A stretch of 64,000 nucleotides of DNA from Pigmentiphaga humi (lineage in GTDB: Bacteria; Pseudomonadota; Gammaproteobacteria; Burkholderiales; Burkholderiaceae_B): NCBI RefSeq assembly GCF_900606115.1, contig NZ_UWPJ01000006.1, forward strand, positions 52,414 through 116,413, written 5' to 3'. A model generated the notes under the pieces. The model was given only the letters and a program-made list of their open reading frames with translations. It was not told the origin of the DNA and ran no database searches. Shown piece after piece: positions 1-7,752 of this stretch (within the stretch, counting starts at the first letter, position 1; each line of letters begins with the position of its first letter). Position numbers and translations under genes: made by a program.

Positions 1-686
1 AGCGCGGTAAATTCCGCGCGGAGTTGTTCGGGCTGCTTGAAGCGTCCGTCGGCTTCGAGGTTGTTGCGCAGGAAGCGGTTGGTCGCGCCCGGAATGTGGC
101 CGCCGACGGCGTCCAGCGTTTCGTTCTCGCCGCGGAAGCGGTCGGGTGCGCGGGCATCGAGCACCGGCCGGGGATCGGCGGCCGAGAGGTTGGCCAGCAT
201 GGCGTCGTAATCCACGGTCTCGACGAGCGAGGGCCTCGAGGTGAACGCGGCGGGGCCGCGCGGGGCGGCGGCGCCGGATTCCAGCGGCAACCCCGCCGCT
301 TCCCAGGCCTGCAGGCCGCCGTCCAGCACCGCGGCGTCGGCGTGGCCGGCCCAGCGCAGCAGCCACCACAGGCGGGCCGCCATGGCGCCGCCGGCATTGT
401 CGTAGCACACCACCTGGGTGCGGTCGTCCGCGCCCAGGCGCGCCATGGCCGCGGCGAAGTCCGCTCGCGCGGGCAGGGGGTGGCGGCCATTGGCGCCGGT
501 CTTGGCGCCGCTCAGATCGCGGTCGAGATGGACGTAGACCGCGCCGGGCAGATGGCTCGCGGCATGGGCGCGTTCGCCGGCGTCCGGGTCGGCGAGGTCG
601 AAGGAAACATTGCAGACGAGCGGAGGCGTTTCCGATTGTTGCAGCGCATGCAGCGCCTGCGGGGAAATCAGCGTGGTAAAGCGCAT
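1..686 (-). CDS. Sulfurtransferase (rhodanese / 3-mercaptopyruvate type), C-terminus cut by window edge
   Basis: Two-domain rhodanese-family enzyme that moves sulfane sulfur from thiosulfate or 3-mercaptopyruvate to cyanide or another acceptor. About 228 residues are visible. The first rhodanese domain covers roughly residues 5-125 (HLPGAVYVHLD, then VVCYDNAGG and AARLWWLL). The second starts near residue 155 with VLDARAPDRFRGE and GGHIPGATN. The family is about 280 residues long, so roughly 50 residues, including the catalytic-cysteine loop that would separate thiosulfate from mercaptopyruvate specificity, lie outside the window. The ATG chosen gives MRFTTLISPQAL. It is divergent from the M48 protease gene, with about 95 bp between the starts. 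Confidence 0.88.
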   Translation of the reverse strand, partial: MRFTTLISPQALHALQQSETPPLVCNVSFDLADPDAGERAHAASHLPGAVYVHLDRDLSGAKTGANGRHPLPARADFAAAMARLGADDRTQVVCYDNAGGAMAARLWWLLRWAGHADAAVLDGGLQAWEAAGLPLESGAAAPRGPAAFTSRPSLVETVDYDAMLANLSAADPRPVLDARAPDRFRGENETLDAVGGHIPGATNRFLRNNLEADGRFKQPEQLRAEFTA

Positions 687-781
687 GGCATGTCCTGTAT
701 CTCTTGCCGGATGGCGGCTTGCGGCGGCACCCTGGGCGGCCGCACCGGGAACCTGCCGCCCAAGCTGGCTATCATACCGGT

Positions 782-2281
782 ATGCCGAATCCCGACCGCT
801 TTCCGTCGCTGCGCGGCAAGGCCGCCGCGCTGATACTGCCGGCCCTGCTGTCCGCCTTCGTTCCCGCCCTGGCCCCGGCCCAGCCCGTCGGCTTGCCCGA
901 CCTGGGCGATTCCGCCGCGCAGGAGCTGTCTCCCAGGCTGGAGCAGCGGCTGGGCGACGCGATCATGGTCGAGGCGCGCCGCGATCCGACCTATGTCGAC
1001 GACGCCGAGCTGACCCAGTACCTGACCGGCATCGCGCAGCAATTGTCGGCCAAGGCGCCCGCCGACACACCCGAGATCCGCATCTTCCCGGTGCGCGACT
1101 CCTCCATCAACGCGTTCGCGATGCCGGGCGGCTATATCGGCGTGCATACCGGCCTGGTGGTGGCCACGCAGAATGAATCCGAGCTAGCCGGCGTGATGGC
1201 GCACGAAATCGGCCACGTCGTGCAGCGCCACATCGCGCGCGGCATGGTCCAGCAGAAGCAGGACACCCTGATCATGGTCGCGGCGCTGCTGGCCGCGCTG
1301 GTGGCGGCGCGCGGCAACTCGCAGGCCCCCGAAGCCGCGCTGGCGTTCGGCCAGGCCGCCGCGATCAATTCGCAGCTCGGGTTTTCGCGCGGCGCCGAAC
1401 GCGAGGCCGACCGCACCGGCTTCCAGATGCTCGAGGGCGCCGGCTACAACGTCAACGGCATGGCCTCGTTCTTCGGCCGGCTGATGCAGACCTCGGGCCT
1501 GAACGAGAGCACCAGCCAGGCTTTTACGCGCACCCACCCTTTGTCTATCGAGCGCATGTCCGACATGCAGAACCGGGCCCGCTCGGTCGCCATCCACGAC
1601 AAGGCCAACTCGCAGGACTATTATTTCGTGCGCGCCAAGATGCGCATGCTGCAGGCCGCCAGCGGCCAGGAGGCCCTGGACGCCATCCGGTATTTCGAAA
1701 GCCGCGCGGCCGAAACCGAGGGAATCGAGCGCGCCGCCGCCTATTACGGCGCGGCCATCGGCTGGATGCGCCAGCGCAACTTCGCCAAGGCCGAGGAGGC
1801 CTACCAGGCCGCGACCTCGGGGGCCCGCTCGCATTTCATGCTGGCCCGCCTGGCGGTCGATCTGGCCCTGGCGCGCAACGATGCGAACCAGGCCGTGACC
1901 CTGGCGCGCGATGCCTATGCGCGCTGGCCCGAGCAGCGCGCGCTTGCGCTGGCCGTGGCCGAATCGCTGCAGCGTGCGGGGCGCCATGCCGAGGTGGTGG
2001 ATTTCCTGAAGGAACAGACGCTCAAGTGGGGCGACGAACCGCGCTTCTACCAGATGGCCGCCACCAGCTATTCGAGGCTGGGCCGGGCGGTGGAAGAGCG
2101 GCGCAACATGGCCGAGTTCTACGCGATGACCGGCGCGCTGCCGGCGGCCGTGGAGCAACTCCAGCAGGCGCGCTCCGCATCCAAGGATTTCTACGAGCAG
2201 TCGCAGATCGACGCCAAGGTGCGCGAGCTGCAGCGCCGGGAGCGGGAAGAGCGGGACCTATTGAAGCGCTTCGGAGGGTAG
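782..2281 (+). CDS. bepA: Periplasmic M48 metalloprotease with TPR tail, BepA/YfgC-like
   Basis: Predicted zinc protease and chaperone of outer-membrane protein assembly. The product is 499 residues, close to E. coli BepA. It has an N-terminal signal segment (about residues 12-32, ending near ALAPAQP), the zinc motif HEIGH with H141, E142 and H145 plus a downstream E in EREADRTGF, and an alanine-rich helical-repeat C-terminal half (about 300-480) that reads as TPRs. An upstream ATG at 704 is in frame, but it would place about 26 arginine-rich residues before the signal peptide, so the ATG at 782 is preferred. Family role in LptD/BamA quality control is established for E. coli; here it is inferred. 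Confidence 0.9.
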   Translation: MPNPDRFPSLRGKAAALILPALLSAFVPALAPAQPVGLPDLGDSAAQELSPRLEQRLGDAIMVEARRDPTYVDDAELTQYLTGIAQQLSAKAPADTPEIRIFPVRDSSINAFAMPGGYIGVHTGLVVATQNESELAGVMAHEIGHVVQRHIARGMVQQKQDTLIMVAALLAALVAARGNSQAPEAALAFGQAAAINSQLGFSRGAEREADRTGFQMLEGAGYNVNGMASFFGRLMQTSGLNESTSQAFTRTHPLSIERMSDMQNRARSVAIHDKANSQDYYFVRAKMRMLQAASGQEALDAIRYFESRAAETEGIERAAAYYGAAIGWMRQRNFAKAEEAYQAATSGARSHFMLARLAVDLALARNDANQAVTLARDAYARWPEQRALALAVAESLQRAGRHAEVVDFLKEQTLKWGDEPRFYQMAATSYSRLGRAVEERRNMAEFYAMTGALPAAVEQLQQARSASKDFYEQSQIDAKVRELQRREREERDLLKRFGG

Positions 2282-2294
2282 GGGAGGGGCAATC

Positions 2295-2885
2295 TCAACA
2301 CCAGCCGAGCGCTTGGGAGGCGGGTTCTCGCAGGGGGATGAAGGGTACGGGAGTGGAGCCGACGGGTGGGTAGACGACCTCGACCGGCGTGGCGGGGGCG
2401 GTATCGTCGGTCAGCCAGGCGGGTGGATGATCCAGCAAGGGCTGGCCGGCGGGGGTGCGAAGGCGATCCAGGACGTCGGCGAGATAGCGGTCCTCCACCA
2501 TGGCGGGGCCATGCTCGGTGACGGCATAGAGGCGGTGCCGGTCGTCCAGGGCCCAGCGGCTCACTTGCGTAACGGGTTTGCCGGTGTGGGTGATCAGGCT
2601 TCCTGCGGCGTCGTCCTGGCGAAGGATCAGCGGCGCGGCGTCCAGCCTGGCGAAAACGCGCTGCGGGCCGTTCTGGAAGAACCAGCGGCCCTGGTCGTCG
2701 TGGCTGTAGTTGCGGGCTATGAAAGCGAGGATGCCCGGGTTGGAGATGGACGTGCCCGGGCCGCCTGCGCCGGCATCGCCTTCGGGGTGCAGGCGCCAGC
2801 GCCCGCGCGCATCCAGCGACAGCCAGCCGTGCGCGTCCGGCACATCGGGCCAGCGCGCCATCGCCGCGAGTACTTCCTCATCCAT
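2295..2885 (-). CDS. Conserved hypothetical protein, last gene of the ilvE-purU operon
   Basis: Soluble protein of about 196 residues with no signal peptide or membrane segment. It contains tryptophan-rich stretches such as GRWFFQNGPQRVF and HGWLSLDARGRWRLH. It resembles a family of short uncharacterised Burkholderiales proteins, but I cannot assign a function. The frame is open further upstream to a TTG at 2930; the ATG at 2885 (MDEEVLAAMARW), with GGAG about 11 nt ahead, is preferred. It follows the YheT-like hydrolase gene closely on the same strand and is probably co-transcribed. Confidence 0.72.
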   Translation of the reverse strand: MDEEVLAAMARWPDVPDAHGWLSLDARGRWRLHPEGDAGAGGPGTSISNPGILAFIARNYSHDDQGRWFFQNGPQRVFARLDAAPLILRQDDAAGSLITHTGKPVTQVSRWALDDRHRLYAVTEHGPAMVEDRYLADVLDRLRTPAGQPLLDHPPAWLTDDTAPATPVEVVYPPVGSTPVPFIPLREPASQALGWC

Positions 2886-2943
2886 GAGCGCACGAACTCC
2901 ATTGAAGCGGGAATCGCTCCCGACGGACAAGCGATCCGGTTAT

Positions 2944-3978
2944 TTATACCCCGGTCCGGAAGAAGTCGGCCAGCCGCTGCGGCAGCCAGTTCAGCGTGCC
3001 GGGGAAACGGCCGCTGGGAAAGCCCGCATGGCCGCCCTGGGCCGGCTGGTGCAGCACGACGCTGTTGGCGGCCTGGGTGGGGCCGGGCAGGTAGCGGCCC
3101 GGCAGGAAGGGATCGTTGCGCGCGTTCAGCACCAGTGTGGGGATGGCGATGTCGACCAGCAGCGGTTTGCTGGAAGCGCGCGTCCAGTAGTCGTCGACGT
3201 CGCGGAATCCATGCGTGGGCGCGGTGTAGGCGTCGTCGAATTCGTACAGGTCGCGGGCGTGGGCCACGCGCAGCACGTCTATGGTGCCGGGAAAGCGCTG
3301 CGCTTTCTGCAGGGTCTTGGACTTGAGCGTGCGCAGGAACATGTGGGTGTAGATGCGTCGATTGATCAGCCCCGTTCCCAGCACGCGGCCGCCCACCATC
3401 AGGTCCAGCGGCGCGGAGACGCCGGCCGCGGCCGTCAGCCAGCCGGCGGAACTGCCGGCCTCGCCCAGGTGCTTGAGCAGCGCGTTGCCGCCCAGCGACA
3501 CGCCCGCGGCGTGCCAGTGCAGGTGGGGCAGGCGCTGGCGCACGGTATCCAGCATGAAGCCGACGTCGGCGGAGTCGCCCGAATGATAGGCGCGCGGCAG
3601 CCGGTTGGGCTCTCCGGAGCAGCCGCGAAAATGCGGCACCACCACCGTCCAGCCGCGGGCTCGGAAATACTGCGAGATCGCCTGGGCGTAGTGGCTCGCG
3701 CTGCTGCCTTCCAGTCCGTGGAACAGCACCAGTCCGGGGCCGGGCGCTGCCGCGTCCCGCAACTGCGCGAACAGTTCGGGGCCGGCCTCGGCGCGCGCGC
3801 CGATCCCGGGGGCCGTCCAGTCGAAATCGATGAAGTCGCCATCGGGCGTGTCCACCCGTTCGCGCCGGAACGAGGTGCGATGATGCGACGCCCAGCGGGC
3901 GGCGTAGATGGTCTGGCTATGTCCTTCGGGCAACCAAGCGGGAGTGGGGCAGGGCGTCGTATCCAGGTAGGCGGGCAT
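2944..3978 (-). CDS. Alpha/beta hydrolase of the YheT family
   Basis: 344-residue cytoplasmic alpha/beta hydrolase. The family signature PEGHSQTIY near residue 18, the oxyanion segment LFHGLEGSS (about 86-93), and the nucleophile elbow GVSLGG with S161 are all visible. A late Asp (NARNDPFLP) and His (HAGF) can complete the triad. It fits the COG0429 esterase group whose natural substrate is unknown. The gene starts 21 bp after the SnoaL-like gene and is the fifth member of the minus-strand operon led by ilvE. Confidence 0.9.
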   Translation of the reverse strand: MPAYLDTTPCPTPAWLPEGHSQTIYAARWASHHRTSFRRERVDTPDGDFIDFDWTAPGIGARAEAGPELFAQLRDAAAPGPGLVLFHGLEGSSASHYAQAISQYFRARGWTVVVPHFRGCSGEPNRLPRAYHSGDSADVGFMLDTVRQRLPHLHWHAAGVSLGGNALLKHLGEAGSSAGWLTAAAGVSAPLDLMVGGRVLGTGLINRRIYTHMFLRTLKSKTLQKAQRFPGTIDVLRVAHARDLYEFDDAYTAPTHGFRDVDDYWTRASSKPLLVDIAIPTLVLNARNDPFLPGRYLPGPTQAANSVVLHQPAQGGHAGFPSGRFPGTLNWLPQRLADFFRTGV

Positions 3979-3999
3979 GCGGCGTCTGTCGGCGGCGGT

Positions 4000-4449
4000 T
4001 CAATGCAGGAGATCGGGGATATCCTGCAATTCGGCCGGGCCGAGGTCCGCAGGAGCTTGCGACGAATGGTGCAACACCATGCGCCAGCCGGTAGGACCCT
4101 TGTGGAAGACATTGGTTGCATAGCAGTTGACGACCTGCTTGCCCTGGGAGGTATCGACCATGAGCTGTTCGACCACCGTGTGGACCGAACCCATCATGCT
4201 TTGCATGATGTGGATGCGCGTGGGCCGTATCGGCACGGCCGAATTGGCGAGGATCTCGCGCCAGGACTCCTGCACGGCGCCGTGGCCGATCAGCCGCGGG
4301 CCGCCGGGGTGGATGCAGACGATGTCTTCGTCATCCGCCCACACTGCCATCAACTGGGCGAGGTCGCCCTGTTCCAGGGCTTCGTAGAAAGCCTGTTCCG
4401 CTTCTTCGGAGGTGGCGAACAGCGTCGCGCCGCGGGACTTGAGCGCCAT
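4000..4449 (-). CDS. SnoaL/NTF2-like small protein
   Basis: 149-residue protein with the NTF2/SnoaL-like cone fold pattern. An N-terminal helix (SEEAEQAFYEALEQGDL) is followed by VWADDEDIVCIHPGG, then the G-x-E-x-V-x-x-S-W segment, and it ends in WRMVLHHSS. Members of this group are often putative ketosteroid-isomerase-like proteins without known substrate. The start ATG overlaps the purU stop by one base (TAATG), which indicates translational coupling. Function is not inferred beyond a small-molecule-binding fold. Confidence 0.83.
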   Translation of the reverse strand: MALKSRGATLFATSEEAEQAFYEALEQGDLAQLMAVWADDEDIVCIHPGGPRLIGHGAVQESWREILANSAVPIRPTRIHIMQSMMGSVHTVVEQLMVDTSQGKQVVNCYATNVFHKGPTGWRMVLHHSSQAPADLGPAELQDIPDLLH

Positions 4450-5300
4450 TATGCGAACACGATCGTCTTGTGGCCGTTCAACAGGATGCGATGCTCCACG
4501 TGCCACCGCACGGCGCGGGCCAGCACCAGGCATTCCACGTCGCGGCCGACCTGGGTCAGGGTCTCCGGCGACATGCTGTGATCCACGCGGGCGATGTCCT
4601 GCTCGATGATCGGGCCTTCGTCCAGGTCCGGGGTCACGTAGTGCGCGGTCGCGCCGATCAGCTTCACGCCGCGTTCGTGCGCCTGGTAATAGGGGCGCGC
4701 GCCCTTGAAGCTGGGCAGGAAGCTGTGGTGGATGTTGATGGCCTTGCCGGCCAGCGCGCGGCACATCTCGGGCGAAAGAATCTGCATGTAGCGCGCCAGA
4801 ACGACCAGGTCGACGTTCTCGCGCTCCGCGATCTGCAGGACCTGGCGTTCCTGCTGCTCCTTGCCGCCCTGCGCGACCGGCAGGTGGTAGAACGGCACGC
4901 CGTACGAGGCCGACAGCAGCGCGAAGTCGGGGTGGTTGGATACCACCGCGGGAATGTCGATCGGCAACTGGCCGCTCTTGGCGCGGAACAGCAGGTCGTT
5001 CAGGCAATGGCCGTGCTTGCTGACCATCAGCAGCACGCGGGCGCGCTTGTGCGGATCGCGGATCTGCCACTGCATGGAAAAACGCTCGGCCAGCGGCGCG
5101 AACTCCGCCCGCACCGCCTCGGCGCCCATGCCTTCCGGCACCGAGAAATGCACGCGCAGGAAGAACAGTTGCGTGGCTTCGTCGCCGAACTGCTGCGAGT
5201 CGAGGATGTTGCAGCCGCGCTCGAACAGGAACCCCGACACGTGATACACGATGCCGGTCGTATCGGGGCAGGCAAGCGTCAGGATGTAGTCGTTCTGCAC
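4449..5300 (-). CDS. purU: Formyltetrahydrofolate deformylase
   Basis: Hydrolyses 10-formyl-THF to formate and THF, balancing one-carbon pools and supplying formate for PurT. There is an N-terminal ACT domain (about 5-80, DYILTLACPDTTGIV) and a C-terminal formyltransferase-fold domain (about 90-283). The latter carries NIHHSFLPSFKGA and the HYV-x-x-x-LDEGPII stretch typical of PurU, with N, H and D catalytic positions kept. An in-frame TTG lies at 5312, but the GTG at 5300 gives MQNDYILTL, matching the usual PurU N-terminus, so I start there. It lies 1 bp downstream of the zinc-finger gene stop. Confidence 0.95.
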   Translation of the reverse strand: MQNDYILTLACPDTTGIVYHVSGFLFERGCNILDSQQFGDEATQLFFLRVHFSVPEGMGAEAVRAEFAPLAERFSMQWQIRDPHKRARVLLMVSKHGHCLNDLLFRAKSGQLPIDIPAVVSNHPDFALLSASYGVPFYHLPVAQGGKEQQERQVLQIAERENVDLVVLARYMQILSPEMCRALAGKAINIHHSFLPSFKGARPYYQAHERGVKLIGATAHYVTPDLDEGPIIEQDIARVDHSMSPETLTQVGRDVECLVLARAVRWHVEHRILLNGHKTIVFA

Positions 5301-5301
5301 A

Positions 5302-5502
5302 TCAGTGTCCAATGACTTTGGCGCCGGCCTTCAAGCGGTATTCGGTGCCGCAGTAGGGGCACTTGGCCGCCCCGGTGGTCGCGACGTCGAGGAACACCTT
5401 GGGGTGCATGTTCCAGAGCGGGGTGCGCGGGCCGGGACAGGCGAGCGGCAGCTCGCTGGCGTCGATTTCGATGAGCTCGCTCGAGGTTGCGGTCGTCGTC
5501 AT
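5302..5502 (-). CDS. Small CHCC-type zinc-finger protein
   Basis: 66 residues ending in a zinc-ribbon (HPKVFLDV, then CPYCGTEYRLKAG). This matches the zf-CHCC domain also seen in the complex I subunit NDUFS6. Probable zinc ligands are C22, H33, C48 and C51. The bacterial role is unknown. The gene lies 12 bp downstream of ilvE and 1 bp upstream of the preferred purU start, so it is part of the same transcript. Confidence 0.88.
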   Translation of the reverse strand: MTTTATSSELIEIDASELPLACPGPRTPLWNMHPKVFLDVATTGAAKCPYCGTEYRLKAGAKVIGH

Positions 5503-5514
5503 GGCGTGCCCCGC

Positions 5515-6435
5515 TCAGACCTGGGTCAGCCAGTGGCCGTACTTGGCGTTGCGGCCGGCCACCAGGTCGAAGTAGGCCTGCTGCAGGCGCGCCGTGACGG
5601 GGCCGCACTGGCCGGCGCCGATGACGCGGCGATCCAGTTCGCGGATGGGCGTGACTTCGGCCGCGGTGCCGGTGAAAAAGGCTTCGTCGGCGATGTAGAC
5701 GTCGTCGCGGGTCACGCGCTTGGTGACGACCTTGATGCCGAGGTCGGCGGCCAGGCTGTGGATGGTGGAGCGCGTGATGCCGGTCAGGGCCGAGGCGATT
5801 TCCGGTTCGACCAGCACGCCGTCCTTGACCAGGAAGATGTTCTCGCCCGAGCCTTCGGCCACGAAGCCTTCGGTGTCGAGCAGCAGGGCTTCGTCGTAGC
5901 CGTCTTCGGTGGCTTCGAGGTTGGCCAGGATGGAGTTGGCGTAGGTCGAGGCCAGCTTGGCGCGCGGCATCGTCACGTTGACGTGGTGGCGGGCGAAGGA
6001 CGAGGTCTTGACGCGGATGCCCTTCTGCAGGGCCTCGGCGCCCAGGTAGGCGCCCCATTCCCAGGCGGCCACGGCCACGTGGACCTTGGCGCCCTTGGGC
6101 GAAACGCCCATCTTTTCGGAGCCGTAGAACGCGATCGGGCGCAGGTAGCAGGATTCCAGCTTGTTGGCGCGCACCACTTCCTTCTGCGCTTCCACCAGGG
6201 CTTCCTTGTCGTACGGAACGGCCATCTGGTAGATGCGGGCGGAGTTGAGCAGGCGCTCGGTGTGCTCTTTGAGCCGGAAAATCGATGTGCCGAGGTCGGT
6301 CTTGTAGGCGCGTACACCCTCGAATACCGCCAACCCGTAGTGCAGAGAGTGGGTGAGCACGTGGGTATTGGCTTCACGCCAGGGCACGAGCTTGCCGTCG
6401 TACCAGATGAAGCCGTCGCGGTCTGACATCGACAT
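5515..6435 (-). CDS. ilvE: Branched-chain amino acid aminotransferase
   Basis: PLP-dependent class IV aminotransferase that makes Leu, Ile and Val from their 2-oxo acids with glutamate. The product is 306 residues, normal for IlvE. Visible landmarks are HYGLAVFEGVRAY near the N-terminus, the lysine region MPRAKLASTYANS, and the class IV signature EGFVAEGSGENIFLVKDG. The ATG at 6435 has GGAG upstream and gives MSMSDRDGFIWYDG. An ATG 40 codons further upstream would add a non-conserved extension. It is the first gene of a six-gene minus-strand operon. Confidence 0.95.
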   Translation of the reverse strand: MSMSDRDGFIWYDGKLVPWREANTHVLTHSLHYGLAVFEGVRAYKTDLGTSIFRLKEHTERLLNSARIYQMAVPYDKEALVEAQKEVVRANKLESCYLRPIAFYGSEKMGVSPKGAKVHVAVAAWEWGAYLGAEALQKGIRVKTSSFARHHVNVTMPRAKLASTYANSILANLEATEDGYDEALLLDTEGFVAEGSGENIFLVKDGVLVEPEIASALTGITRSTIHSLAADLGIKVVTKRVTRDDVYIADEAFFTGTAAEVTPIRELDRRVIGAGQCGPVTARLQQAYFDLVAGRNAKYGHWLTQV

Positions 6436-6555
6436 GATTAGGATCTCCGAAATGAACCAGATATTGTACCAATCTGCGACAGGGCGCTGCGACGAAGCGG
6501 CGGCACGCAGGCGCCCGCCGATCGATCCCGTGCCTGGGAAGATTCGGGTTTTCAC

Positions 6556-6570
6556 TTACAATAGCTGTAA
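6556..6570. promoter_or_regulatory. Dyad TTACA-N5-TGTAA between ilvE and azlC
   Basis: The divergent ilvE/azlC intergenic region contains a perfect 5+5 inverted repeat, TTACA and TGTAA with a 5-nt spacer, in an AT-rich patch within otherwise GC-rich DNA. It could be the operator of a branched-chain amino acid regulator such as an Lrp/AsnC protein, but that assignment is inference. Confidence 0.3.
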
Positions 6571-6635
6571 ACCATAACTGTACTCCTTCCCGAGGTCCGC
6601 TCGCGCAGCGGGCCGGTCCGGCCCGGTTTTCCCCT

Positions 6636-7396
6636 ATGTCCACGCTTCCCACCCCGTCCGGCGGCGCCGTGCCGTCCCGGCAGGAACTGCGAGCCGCCTT
6701 CGCCGACGGTGTGCGTGCGCTCGGGCCGACCACCATCGCCATCGCGGTGTGGGGCTGGTGAGCGGGGTCGCGATGGTCAAGATCGGCCTGTCCCCATGGC
6801 TGGCGCTGATCATGACGCTGCTGGTCTACGCGGGCTCGGCCCAGCTCGCCGCGCTGCCGCTGATGGCCGCCGGTGCGCCGGTATGGCTGGTGTTCGCCGC
6901 CGGGTGCGCGGTGAACCTGCGTTTCATCATCTTCGCCGCGGCGCTGCATCCCTATTTCCGGCATTTCTCGCGCTGGCGCAGGCTGCTGCTGGGCTACCTG
7001 ACCAGCGACATCGGCTTCGTGCTGTTCATGCCGCGCCACGGCGATGCCCCCGCCAAGGGCACGCCCGTGCAAATCCGTTTCTTCGTGGGCGCGGCCGCGG
7101 GCAACTGGGTGACCTGGCAGGTCAGTTCCATCGCCGGCATCCTGCTGGGCGGCGTGGTGCCGCAAGCATGGTCGCTGGAGTTCGCCGCCGTGCTGGCGCT
7201 GACCGCCATCGTGGTGCCCATGGTGGCGAGCTGGCCGGTGGTGGCCGCGGTCGGCGCCGCGGCGCTGGCGGGCTGGGCGGGCCAGCCGCTGCCGCTGCGC
7301 CTGGGGCTGATCCTGGCCGTGGCGGCCGGAGTCTGGGCCGGCGTCGCGGCGGAGAACGCATTGGCGCGCCGCCGGGCGCGGGAGGATCGGGCATGA
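6636..7396 (+). pseudogene. azlC: AzlC-family amino acid exporter large subunit, frameshifted near codon 39
   Basis: AzlC works with AzlD as a branched-chain amino acid exporter. The natural start at 6636 reads MSTLPTPSGGAVPSRQELR and runs into a stop after TTIAIAVWGW. The rest of the family sequence (LVSGVAMVKIGLSPWLALI and on, with about five membrane segments) continues in the next frame to a TGA at 7394-7396. Adding one G to the GGGG run at 6751-6754 restores a continuous protein of about 253 residues. A GTG at 6749 could start the second frame but would lose the first helix. The break is a genuine one-base deletion, a sequencing error, or (less likely with such a short run) a slippage site. 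The end overlaps azlD by ATGA. Confidence 0.85.
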
Positions 7397-7728
7397 ATCC
7401 CGTTTCCGATTCGCTCTACGTCTGGCTGTGCATCATTGCGCTGGCCGCCTGCACCTTGATCACCCGCGCCGGCTTCCTCTTGCTGGGCGACAACGTGCCG
7501 CTGCCCGAGGGCGTGCGGCGCGCATTGCGCTACGCCCCCGCCGCTGCGCTGTCGGCGGTGATCGTCCCGGATCTGCTGCCGTGGGTGCAGGGGCAGGGAC
7601 CGGTCTTGGACTGGCGCGCCGTGGCCGCGCTGGTGGCGGTGATCGTGATGGTGGTCACGCGCAACACCATTGCGATGATCGCATCCGGCATGATCGTGCT
7701 CTGGCTGCTGCGCTGGCTCGCCGGCTAA
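7393..7728 (+). CDS. azlD: AzlD-family transport subunit
   Basis: 111-residue, very hydrophobic small partner of AzlC. It has about four predicted membrane helices and the family segment ACTLITRAGFLLLG followed by RYAPAAALSAVI. The ATG overlaps the last bases of azlC, the usual arrangement. If azlC is really broken, this subunit is probably orphaned, since AzlD is not known to act alone. Confidence 0.9.
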   Translation: MNPVSDSLYVWLCIIALAACTLITRAGFLLLGDNVPLPEGVRRALRYAPAAALSAVIVPDLLPWVQGQGPVLDWRAVAALVAVIVMVVTRNTIAMIASGMIVLWLLRWLAG

Positions 7729-7752
7729 GGGATCCGGCTCCCGAGCCTGCTC

